A DNA stretch of 8,817 nucleotides from Pseudomonadota bacterium (GTDB lineage Bacteria; Myxococcota; Myxococcia; Myxococcales; Anaeromyxobacteraceae), in the NCBI GenBank assembly GCA_023411405.1, contig JAEYOU010000069.1:1-8817 (forward strand), read 5' to 3'. This document shows positions 1-5,984 of the stretch, piece by piece; within the stretch, counting starts at the first letter, position 1, and each line of letters opens with the position of its first letter. The notes beneath the pieces are model-generated. The model searched no databases. It was not told the DNA's origin and saw only the letters and a program-made list of their open reading frames with translations. A program made the position numbers and the translations under genes.

Positions 1-1
1 G

Positions 2-175
2 CTGCGCAGCTTCTTCCGGGGCTCACGCCGGGCCGAGGAGCTGGACGCGCGCAAGGCGCAGCTCGAGGCGGAGACGGATCGCTGGGCGATGCTCGAGCGC
101 GTCGAGGACGTCGCCTCGCCGGAGCTGACCTTCGACGGGCTCACCTCCGCGGCGGAGATCGACGGAGGAACGGCA
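2..175 (+). pseudogene. Upstream fragment of an HNH endonuclease gene, out of frame with its C-terminal part
   Basis: Frame 2 from base 2 reads as convincing protein with G/C at nearly all third positions. It begins LRSFFRGSRRAEELDARKAQ and runs to about SAAEIDGG. Beyond about base 165 this frame decays into Gly/Ala/Arg-rich nonsense, while frame 3 becomes convincing (EERQMRARQRLV, leading into the HNH domain). Frame 3 has a TGA at 126-128, so it cannot carry the upstream part. Removing one G at about 164 would join the two as AEID-EERQMRARQRL without a break. I infer that this is the middle part of the same HNH protein, split by a one-base insertion or a sequencing error. The N-terminus lies before the window. 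Alternatively it is the 3' end of a separate upstream gene; no domain is recognisable in these roughly 55 residues alone. Confidence 0.45.
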
Positions 176-176
176 G

Positions 177-614
177 ATGCGCGCGCGGCAGCGGCTCGTG
201 GCTCCTGCGCCGAAGCGGGTGGCGCTCCTCCTCGCGGCGGCGATCCGGTCGGTCCGGGCGCAGGTGGCGATGCCCATCGCCGATGGGACGTGCCTCGCGG
301 TCATCGCGGCGCACTTCCTGCGGGTCTGGGGCCTGCCGGAGCGCCCCAGGAGCTCCTCGCAGCGGGTGCGCGCGCGGGACGAGGGGCGCTGCACGGTGCC
401 GGGGTGCAGCCGCGCGGCGTCCGACGCGCACCACATCCTGTACCTCTCCCGCGGCGGGCACCGGACGGCGCTCTCCAACCAGACCGCCGTCTGCGCGTAT
501 CATCACCACCGGTGCATTCACCCCGGGTACCTGCGTCTCGTCGGGAGGGCGCCGGACCGGCTGGAGTGGGTGCGGGGAGGGAAGGTCTGGACGGGGGTGC
601 CGGAGGAGCGGTGA
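177..614 (+). CDS. HNH endonuclease domain protein (C-terminal part, probably frameshifted from upstream)
   Basis: This 145-aa frame carries a classic HNH nuclease fold, which binds a divalent metal and cuts DNA. Visible signatures are a Cys pair at 72 and 77 (RCTVPGC), the His pair 85-86 (DAHHILYLSRGG), Asn101, Cys106 and the His triplet 109-111 (AYHHHRC). The order C-C, HH, N, HHH matches the zinc-bound HNH domain found at the C-terminus of long (about 350-450 aa) HNH proteins that are abundant in myxobacteria and actinobacteria. The N-terminal helical half expected in that family is absent from this frame. The ATG at 177 has a GGAGG at 164-168 with 8-nt spacing, so a short independent product is possible. 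However, the upstream codons in frame 3 (EERQ) also look coding, which favours a broken longer gene. The gene stands alone and is followed by 132 bp before the PLD start. Its biological target is unknown. Confidence 0.75.
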   Translation: MRARQRLVAPAPKRVALLLAAAIRSVRAQVAMPIADGTCLAVIAAHFLRVWGLPERPRSSSQRVRARDEGRCTVPGCSRAASDAHHILYLSRGGHRTALSNQTAVCAYHHHRCIHPGYLRLVGRAPDRLEWVRGGKVWTGVPEER

Positions 615-730
615 GCGCCGGGCACGTGCGTGCGGGCGCATCCGCTCGCGGTGTCGCGCCTGCAAGGTTGCGCTCCCCCGCCTCCCGCGCCCCGCTTGGG
701 CGTGCCGGGGGATTGGCCCGCGCCGGGTGC

Positions 731-736
731 TACAGT
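731..736 (+). promoter_or_regulatory. Possible extended -10 element for the PLD gene, near-leaderless transcript
   Basis: TACAGT is preceded by TGC, giving TGC-TACAGT, which resembles an extended -10 box. No good -35 lies 16-18 bp upstream; TTGGCC at 713-718 is too close. A start about 7 nt downstream would leave only a few bases before the ATG at 747, which fits the absence of any Shine-Dalgarno sequence there. This was judged by eye and is not tested. Confidence 0.3.
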
Positions 737-746
737 CGTTCCACCG

Positions 747-2168
747 ATGGAGCACCTCAGCGACAGCCCGGCGGCCGCGGTGCACCCGCTCCTCGGCGCC
801 GCGTCCGAGGCCGAGGCGGACCGCTACTCCGGCACGAAGATCCGCGCCGGGAACGCGATCGTGTTCCTGCCCAGCGGCGCGGGCTCGTACGCGCAGCGCT
901 GGGCGGCGCTCGAGGGCGCGGAGCGCAGCGTCGACCTCGTCAGCTTCTCGATGATGCGGGACGGGACCACCCGCCGGCTCTGCGACCTGCTCCTCGCGAA
1001 GCTCCGCCAGGGCGTCCGCGTCCGGATCATCGTGGACGACGCGGTGGCCTGGTCGACGCTCGTCGGGCCGTGGCTGCGGGAGCTCCAGCGCACCGGCGCG
1101 GGCGTCCTCCGCTACTCGCCCATCTTCCGCGACGCGCGCCACGCGCCGGCGGACGGCGGCCTCCTCTCGACGCCGAAGCGCGTCGTCCTCGAGAAGGTGA
1201 AGCACCGGTTCCACGAGAAGTACACGGTGGTCGACGGCCGGCTCGCGATCCTGGGCGGCATCAACTGGGGGGACAAGTACGCGTACGGCGGGATCCGGCC
1301 GAAGGCGTGGCGCGACAGCGACGTCCTCCTCACCGGCCCCGTGGTGGCGGACGTCCGCCGGCAGTTCGAGTACGACTGGGCGCTCTACTCCGAGCTCGAC
1401 GCCGCGTGGAAGCGCCGCGACCACCCCGACCTGGCGGCCGCGCGGGCGCGCGCCGCGGCCGCGGTGGACGCGATCGAGCGCGGGGCGGGCGACCGCGCGC
1501 TCCCGGCGCTGGCGCCGACGGGTCCGGAGCGGATCCGCTACCTGCCCCACAAGCCGTACGACGAGGACAAGCTGCGGATGACCGAGCAGGTGCTCCTGCT
1601 CGTGCGGCAGGCGCGCCGCTCGATCCACTGGGGGTGCCACGGCATCCGCCCGCCGCGGCTCCTCGCCGAGGCGCTCGCCGCCGCGGTCGCGCGCGGCGTC
1701 GAGGTGCGGCTCATCACCAACTCGCGCCCCTCCTCGCGGACGCTCATGTTCTTCGGCCTGCTCGGGTGGATGTACTGGGAGAGCTCGAACCACTTCCCCT
1801 GGCTGCTCGAGCACGGCGTCCGGGTGTTCGAGTGGCGGCGCCCGGGCGCGTTCCACAGCAAGAACTTGGTCATCGACGACGTCGTCGCCTCGGTTGGCTC
1901 GTACAACGTCGCGTCGGGCTCGTGCTTCCACCACACCGAGAGCAACGTCGTCGTCTACGGCGGCGACTTCCCGGTGGCGGTGCGCAGGCAGTTCGAGGCC
2001 GACCTCGCCGACTGCGTGGAGCTCTCGCCGGGCACCGTGCGGGTGGTCCCGCCGGAGCACCAGCCGATGCGCCGGCTCCTCCACCCGCGCAACCTGCTCG
2101 TGCCGCGCGAGCTGCGGAGCGACGGCATCAACGCGGATCTGGACGCGGGGCGGTACAAGCGGATCTGA
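747..2168 (+). CDS. Phospholipase D family protein (cardiolipin synthase-like, two HKD motifs)
   Basis: This 473-aa protein has the two HxKxxxxD motifs of the phospholipase D superfamily: HEKYTVVD with His156, Lys158 and Asp163, followed by GGINW; and HSKNLVID with His370, Lys372 and Asp377, followed by SVGSYN and a downstream acidic residue in HHTESN. Family members transfer or hydrolyse phosphatidyl groups (cardiolipin synthases, PLD) through a phospho-His intermediate, and the two motifs form one active site. Length and the absence of N-terminal membrane helices resemble the ClsB/YbhO type (about 410 aa) more than ClsA. The stretch at about 330-350 (MFFGLLGWMYW) is hydrophobic and could touch the membrane. 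I chose ATG 747; a GTG at 630 would add 39 Pro/Ala-rich residues that look non-coding. There is no ribosome site before 747, so translation may be leaderless. The gene converges on the hydrolase gene 21 bp downstream. The exact substrate cannot be told from sequence. Confidence 0.88.
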   Translation: MEHLSDSPAAAVHPLLGAASEAEADRYSGTKIRAGNAIVFLPSGAGSYAQRWAALEGAERSVDLVSFSMMRDGTTRRLCDLLLAKLRQGVRVRIIVDDAVAWSTLVGPWLRELQRTGAGVLRYSPIFRDARHAPADGGLLSTPKRVVLEKVKHRFHEKYTVVDGRLAILGGINWGDKYAYGGIRPKAWRDSDVLLTGPVVADVRRQFEYDWALYSELDAAWKRRDHPDLAAARARAAAAVDAIERGAGDRALPALAPTGPERIRYLPHKPYDEDKLRMTEQVLLLVRQARRSIHWGCHGIRPPRLLAEALAAAVARGVEVRLITNSRPSSRTLMFFGLLGWMYWESSNHFPWLLEHGVRVFEWRRPGAFHSKNLVIDDVVASVGSYNVASGSCFHHTESNVVVYGGDFPVAVRRQFEADLADCVELSPGTVRVVPPEHQPMRRLLHPRNLLVPRELRSDGINADLDAGRYKRI

Positions 2169-2180
2169 CCGCCGCGGCGG
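2169..2180. terminator. Short GC palindrome between convergent genes, possible bidirectional terminator
   Basis: CCGCCGCGGCGG is a perfect 12-bp palindrome filling half of the 21-bp gap between the PLD stop and the hydrolase stop. It could form a small hairpin in either transcript, but the stem is short and there is no U-run on either side. A true intrinsic terminator is uncertain and the two mRNAs may overlap. Confidence 0.25.
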
Positions 2181-2189
2181 GGCGGGGGA

Positions 2190-3056
2190 TCAGGCGACGA
2201 CCGCCCGGGGCGCCGGGGCCGGGCCGGCGCCCTCCGGCCGGAGGGCGGCGAGCCGCGCCCCGTCCACGGAGCGGCTCTTCCACACCAGCTCGAGCGGCGA
2301 GCGGACGAACGCGTCCGGCTCGATCACGGAGCGCTTGAAGAAGAGCAGCATGCGCCGGTTCACCGGCGCGACGTCGAGGAACGGCCCGAGGGCCTTCATC
2401 GCGAAGTAGACCAGCTCCGAGCAGGAGAGCCGGTCCAGCCGCGCGAAGTCGAACTTGAAGTCGTAGCGCGTGCCGAGCCTGCCGAGCGCCGCCTCGCGGA
2501 CGAGCGGGAGCGCCTCGGCGAACTCGACCGGCTCGCCGGCGCGGAGGCGCGTGAGGATCGTCCGCTCGCGCGGATCGAGGCTCTCCTCGGCGACCACCGG
2601 CGTCCACCCGGGGTTCCTGGCGGCGAGGCGCGCGGGGGCCCGCAGCACCGCCATGTAGTCGCAGCGGCAGAAGTTGATGACGTCCTCGGTGAGGACCCCC
2701 TCGGCGAGCGCGTGCACCACCATGCAGCGCCCGGGCTTCACCCGGTGCGCCTCCGGGAGGCCCGCGCCCGCCCCCGCCGCCGCGATCGTCAGGGCGTCGG
2801 CCTCGGTGACGTCCCCGACGTACAGCCCGACGTGGCTGAAGTAGCCGGGGATGATCTTGCCGTCGAGGTAGTTGTCGTAGCCGCGCACGAGCACGTCGCC
2901 GGGGCGGATCACGTCGAGCACCTCGCGGATGTCCTCCCCGCGCACGCGGTAGCCCCGCGGGTTGTAGAGGAGGAAGAGCGGCCACGGGTACACGAGGATG
3001 TCCCCGAACACCGTCACGATCCGCTCGTAGAACGTCTTCCGCTCGCGCCGCGCCAT
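2190..3056 (-). CDS. YiiX/YebB-like permuted NlpC/P60 (C92-type) cysteine hydrolase
   Basis: This 288-aa protein shows the circularly permuted NlpC/P60 (papain-like) arrangement. A GDVLVRGY strand (residues 53-60) is followed by GYFSHVGLYVG with the presumed catalytic His75; His115 in MVVHALAEGV may be the polar partner; and the nucleophile comes late as Cys212 in RLSCSELVYFA, preceded by YDFKFDF. This His-first, Cys-last order is typical of the YiiX/YebB family (peptidase family C92). Relatives of the permuted class hydrolyse peptides, amides or lipid acyl bonds. The N-terminus holds a hydrophobic patch (ILVYPWPLFLLY, 20-31) but no clear signal peptide. The C-terminal 25 residues are Ala/Pro-rich. 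The ATG at 3056 has a strong GGAGGAG site lying in the 18-nt gap after the preceding gene, so it is the last gene of a three-gene operon. Family assignment is good; the substrate is unknown, with the 796-aa neighbour as one candidate. Confidence 0.82.
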   Translation of the reverse strand: MARRERKTFYERIVTVFGDILVYPWPLFLLYNPRGYRVRGEDIREVLDVIRPGDVLVRGYDNYLDGKIIPGYFSHVGLYVGDVTEADALTIAAAGAGAGLPEAHRVKPGRCMVVHALAEGVLTEDVINFCRCDYMAVLRAPARLAARNPGWTPVVAEESLDPRERTILTRLRAGEPVEFAEALPLVREAALGRLGTRYDFKFDFARLDRLSCSELVYFAMKALGPFLDVAPVNRRMLLFFKRSVIEPDAFVRSPLELVWKSRSVDGARLAALRPEGAGPAPAPRAVVA

Positions 3057-3074
3057 GACTCCTCCTCGGCCGCG

Positions 3075-5465
3075 TCAGCCGCAGCCGCAGTCCTTCCCCC
3101 CCGCCCCGCGGGACGGGACCTGTCCCGGAAGCTGTAGCACCCCCGCGTGCGCCGTGACGAGGCCGCTCGCGACCGTGACCTCCGGGAGCTGGTGCAGGGC
3201 CTTCCACTGGTCGAAGGTCGGCAGCTGGCGGACGGGCTTGCGGCACGGGCCGGTGCGGCGGACGCAGCGGCTCGCCTGGGCGGAGCAGCCGTGGCGATCG
3301 ACGGCGGTCACCTGCACGAACAGCTCGAGCGCGGCCGCGCTCGCCACCGTGAGGAGCAGGTTCGGCCCCTTCACCGTGTAGCCCACCTCGACGCCCGAGA
3401 CGGTGAGCGTTCCGCTCGTGCCGTCCTCGAGACCCTGGCCCCCGACCGCCCACCGGAACTTCGCCTCGCCGGTGAGGCTCGCCGTGACGGCCTGCAGCCG
3501 CGCCTCGGCGCGGAGGCCGTTGAACGCGGTGGACACCCAGCGGCCGGCGTAGGTGGGCGGGAGCGAGAAGACGCGCGTGCCCGCGGCGAGCTCCTTCCCG
3601 GCCGCGCCGCCCGCGGTCGCCGCGGCGCGCTCCTTTCGAAGCGGCCCGGCCGCCGTGACCTGCCGCAGCGGCACCTTGCCGTCCCCCTGCCCGGCGGGCG
3701 TCCGCGCCGGCTCGAACACCGCGGTCGCGTCCGTCGTGAGCACCGGCGGGAACGTGCACTGGAAGTCGCCGGCGATGGTGACGGTGGGGACCTTCTTCTC
3801 GTACGTTCGATAGCGGACGTCCACCCAGCTCGCCTCGTCGATGCGCGTCGCCTGCGCCACCGCGTAGCGCCCCTCGTTGGTCCGCACCGCGAGCACCGCC
3901 CGGCTCTCGTCGATGAAGTCGCCGGTGAAGATGCCCAGCGGATCGAACCGCCCCAGCTCGAGCACGCCGAGGCCGGTGCGCGTCTGGTACGGCAGGCCGT
4001 AGAGCTGGAACCGCTGGACGGCGTCGATGGAGGACCGACCCGTCCGCGCCAGCCCCGCCTGGCAGCCGGTCTCGAGCCGCCGGCCCCAGCTCTGGCCGAC
4101 CCAGCGGAGATCGCCCGGCGCGGAGGCCGCGTCGTCCACCCGGCCGAGGTCGAGGTCGAGCGACTGGCCGGGCTGGAGCCGGACCGTGCCCTCGCAGCGG
4201 ATCGGCGCGCGGTCCTGCACCTCCAGCGACGCGCGGATGACCACGTCGTCGATGAACACCGACTGGAACAGGATGTCGACGCCGAACGCCGGCACGTCCA
4301 CGTCGGGCACCGCCTGGTTGATGGCCTCGACGATCCGATCGGCGACGCGGTCGATCGTCCCCTCGACCGTGTCCGTCGCGATCCAGAGGATCAGCGGGAC
4401 CAGGACCGTGCCGACCACCGCGCCGATGACGCCGAGGAGGATCCCGCCCAGCGCGGCGCCGATCACGCCGGCGGCGATCCAGCAGTACCAGGGGATGTCC
4501 ACGTCCACGTCGGGGTCGCCGATCTCCACGCTCGCCTGGAGCCGGCCGCGGGTGCGCCCGGGCCGGTCGGGATCCGGCTCGGGCACGATCGCGAGCCGCA
4601 GCCGCGCGCCCACGTCGCCGCTGGCGTCGTAGCAGAACCCGCTCTTCGTCACGCGCGCGTCGATGCGGATGAAGCCGTCGTCGAGCGCGAGGGTGAGCCG
4701 CGTGAGATCGACGTCCTCGTCCTCGTCCACGCGGACCGTGCGGTTGAGGGTGGCGGAGTCGGGCCCGATGGTGAAGGAGCCCGGGGGGAGGTCCAGCGCC
4801 TGCTCGAGCGAGGGGACCGCCATGCGGGCGATCCAGTTGAAGAAGATGCCGATGGCGCCGCGCCCGCCGTCCGGGACGAAGCTCCGCAGCGCCGCGGCGT
4901 TCCCGACGACGCCGCCGCCGAAGGTGAGCATGCCGGCGGTGGCGTCGCGATCCGCGGGGGAGACGTCGTCGATGATCCGGAAGTCCGCGCGGGTGATGGT
5001 GGTGGGCTCCGTCGCGCCGCGATCGACCGGCACCGGGAGCACCGGGACCGCGGGGAGGAGGCCGGCGATCCGCCCGGCGAGGTTGGGGATGGGCAGGGCC
5101 ACCCCGGCCACCCGCACCTCGGCGAAGGAGATCGACCCCGGGAAGTCGATGCGGACCGTGTCGCGGTCCCCGGCGGAGCGGTCCACCGTGATGCCGACGA
5201 CGATCCGGAAGGTCGCCGCCGCCGCGCCCTGCCCGAGCACGAGCCGGAGGTCGAGCGGGTTCTCCGCGGGCGGCGTGAGCGGGACGTCCGTGGGGCGATC
5301 GAGCGAGACGGTCAGCGAGAAGTCCTCCGCCTCGAGCCCGGGCACGAGGTCCACGAGGCGCGGGATGAGCCCGCTCGTGTCGAAGAACACGCCGAGGAGC
5401 TCCTGGTACGCCTCCTCGGAGAACTGCAGGACGAGGTCGAAGCCCGCGGTCTGCGTGCCGGCCAT
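3075..5465 (-). CDS. Large protein of unknown family, possible TULIP/P47-like lipid-binding fold
   Basis: I do not recognise this 796-aa protein with confidence. It lacks a signal peptide. Residues 8-35 (FDLVLQFSEEAYQELLGVFF) form an amphipathic start, followed by alternating beta-type sequence to about 320 (for example DGFIRIDARVTKSGFCYD, 263-280). A hydrophobic glycine-rich stretch at 325-362 contains glycines spaced three to four residues apart (336/340, 341/345, 348/352), like a glycine zipper. Further beta-type sequence follows, then an Ala/Gly/Lys-rich linker at 590-630 and a possible Ig-like part at about 635-735 ending in TAVDRHGCSAQASRC. The tail is GAGG-KDCGCG. There are ten Cys in all, four of them between 727 and 741 or at the tail (727, 734, 741) plus 793 and 795. 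The start and the central Gly-rich helix recall TULIP/P47-like lipid-binding proteins, but only weakly. It sits 3 nt after the small 116-aa gene, with its GAGGGGG ribosome site inside that gene's end, and 18 nt before the cysteine hydrolase. Translational coupling is likely. Confidence 0.8.
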   Translation of the reverse strand: MAGTQTAGFDLVLQFSEEAYQELLGVFFDTSGLIPRLVDLVPGLEAEDFSLTVSLDRPTDVPLTPPAENPLDLRLVLGQGAAAATFRIVVGITVDRSAGDRDTVRIDFPGSISFAEVRVAGVALPIPNLAGRIAGLLPAVPVLPVPVDRGATEPTTITRADFRIIDDVSPADRDATAGMLTFGGGVVGNAAALRSFVPDGGRGAIGIFFNWIARMAVPSLEQALDLPPGSFTIGPDSATLNRTVRVDEDEDVDLTRLTLALDDGFIRIDARVTKSGFCYDASGDVGARLRLAIVPEPDPDRPGRTRGRLQASVEIGDPDVDVDIPWYCWIAAGVIGAALGGILLGVIGAVVGTVLVPLILWIATDTVEGTIDRVADRIVEAINQAVPDVDVPAFGVDILFQSVFIDDVVIRASLEVQDRAPIRCEGTVRLQPGQSLDLDLGRVDDAASAPGDLRWVGQSWGRRLETGCQAGLARTGRSSIDAVQRFQLYGLPYQTRTGLGVLELGRFDPLGIFTGDFIDESRAVLAVRTNEGRYAVAQATRIDEASWVDVRYRTYEKKVPTVTIAGDFQCTFPPVLTTDATAVFEPARTPAGQGDGKVPLRQVTAAGPLRKERAAATAGGAAGKELAAGTRVFSLPPTYAGRWVSTAFNGLRAEARLQAVTASLTGEAKFRWAVGGQGLEDGTSGTLTVSGVEVGYTVKGPNLLLTVASAAALELFVQVTAVDRHGCSAQASRCVRRTGPCRKPVRQLPTFDQWKALHQLPEVTVASGLVTAHAGVLQLPGQVPSRGAGGKDCGCG

Positions 5466-5468
5466 GGC

Positions 5469-5819
5469 TCACCCCCTCGCCTTGACGAAGCGGACGCGGA
5501 CGCGCGGCCGGAGGAGGTCGCCGCCGGGCAGGCGGAACGCCACCGGGCGGACCGCCTCGGCGCGGGTGACGTCGGCGCGGAGCCGCTGCCGCAGCGCGCC
5601 GGAGACCGGGACGTCGAGCGCGCGGAGGAGGGCGGCGGGGTCACGCACGAAGAGCGCGTGCTTCTCCGGGTCCTCGAGCGCCTTCAGGATCCGCCCCTCG
5701 TGCTTCCGGAGCGCTTCGAGCTCGGCGCGGACCCAGTCTGGCTGCGCGGCGAGCGCCTCGTCGAGCGTGGGCCGGGGAGGCCGGGGTGGGCGGGGCGGCG
5801 TACGGGGCGGCTGGCTCAT
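5469..5819 (-). CDS. Small proline-rich protein of unknown function, first gene of the operon
   Basis: This 116-aa protein starts with a PPR tandem tract (residues 4-17, PPRTPPRPPRPPRP). A helical part follows at 18-50 (LDEALAAQPDWVRAELEALR), then a segment resembling a short leader-like or packing domain (ALFVRDPAALLRALDV, 55-70), and a basic beta-type tail (RPRVRVRFVKARG). It has no signal peptide, membrane segment or cysteine. The ATG at 5819 has a clear GGAGG seven bases upstream. The stop lies 3 nt before the start of the 796-aa gene, so the two proteins are probably made in linked amounts and may bind each other as chaperone/adaptor and client. The Phe-x-x-Asp-Pro-x-x-x-Leu pattern is loosely like NHLP/Nif11 precursor leaders, but no core peptide follows, so I do not call it a precursor. 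Confidence 0.75.
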   Translation of the reverse strand: MSQPPRTPPRPPRPPRPTLDEALAAQPDWVRAELEALRKHEGRILKALEDPEKHALFVRDPAALLRALDVPVSGALRQRLRADVTRAEAVRPVAFRLPGGDLLRPRVRVRFVKARG

Positions 5820-5834
5820 GGGCGCTCCTCCAGG

Positions 5835-5852
5835 GCGCCGGCCGGCCGGCGC
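5835..5852. promoter_or_regulatory. Perfect 18-bp palindrome upstream of the three-gene operon
   Basis: GCGCCGGCCGGCCGGCGC reads the same on both strands. It ends two bases before the Shine-Dalgarno region of the 116-aa gene. It could be an operator for a dimeric regulator or a hairpin in the 5' leader that limits ribosome access. CCGG-rich palindromes also arise by chance in DNA this rich in G and C. No clear -35/-10 pair is visible upstream. Confidence 0.35.
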
Positions 5853-5957
5853 ACGTGCTGGGATCGGGTCCGCCGAGGCGGGCCGCGCCGCCTCGCGGGC
5901 GGCTCCTGCCGCTTGGAACGCCGCGCTCCGCGCTTCGTGATTGGAACCGTGCGTTGA

Positions 5958-5981
5958 CCCCCGCCAGAGCCGGGGCGGAGG
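5958..5981 (-). terminator. Hairpin just after the esterase stop, candidate terminator
   Basis: On the minus strand, CCTCCGCC pairs with GGCGGGGG (8 bp including one G-U) around an 8-nt loop, starting 3 nt after the esterase stop codon. No U-run follows, as is common in very GC-rich genomes. It would separate the esterase from the operon that follows in the same direction. Confidence 0.4.
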
Positions 5982-5984
5982 CCG

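Noticed and set aside
615..650. Imperfect inverted repeat GCGCC...GGCGC after the HNH stop
   Set aside because: It has only five outer pairs with interior mismatches and no U-run, which is too weak to call a terminator.
630..746. N-terminal extension of the PLD protein from GTG 630
   Set aside because: The extra 39 residues are Pro/Ala/Arg-rich without family similarity, no ribosome site precedes the GTG, and a promoter-like element lies within the stretch.
2128..5472. 1114-aa minus-strand open frame in another frame of the operon
   Set aside because: It overlaps the 796-aa and 288-aa genes throughout; the sequence is Arg/Pro/Gly repeats with no motif.
5913..5947. Two direct copies of TTGGAAC 28 bp apart upstream of the operon, containing a GGAAC like ECF sigma -35 boxes
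   Set aside because: On the plus strand they point away from the operon, toward the 3' end of the esterase gene, and no matching -10 element is evident. Seven-base repeats are weak evidence.
3147..5957. 936-aa open frame on the plus strand opposite the operon
   Set aside because: Its translation is Arg/Gly/His/Asp-rich low complexity without motifs, and the minus strand has proper ribosome sites and protein-like sequence. It is an antisense shadow caused by high GC.
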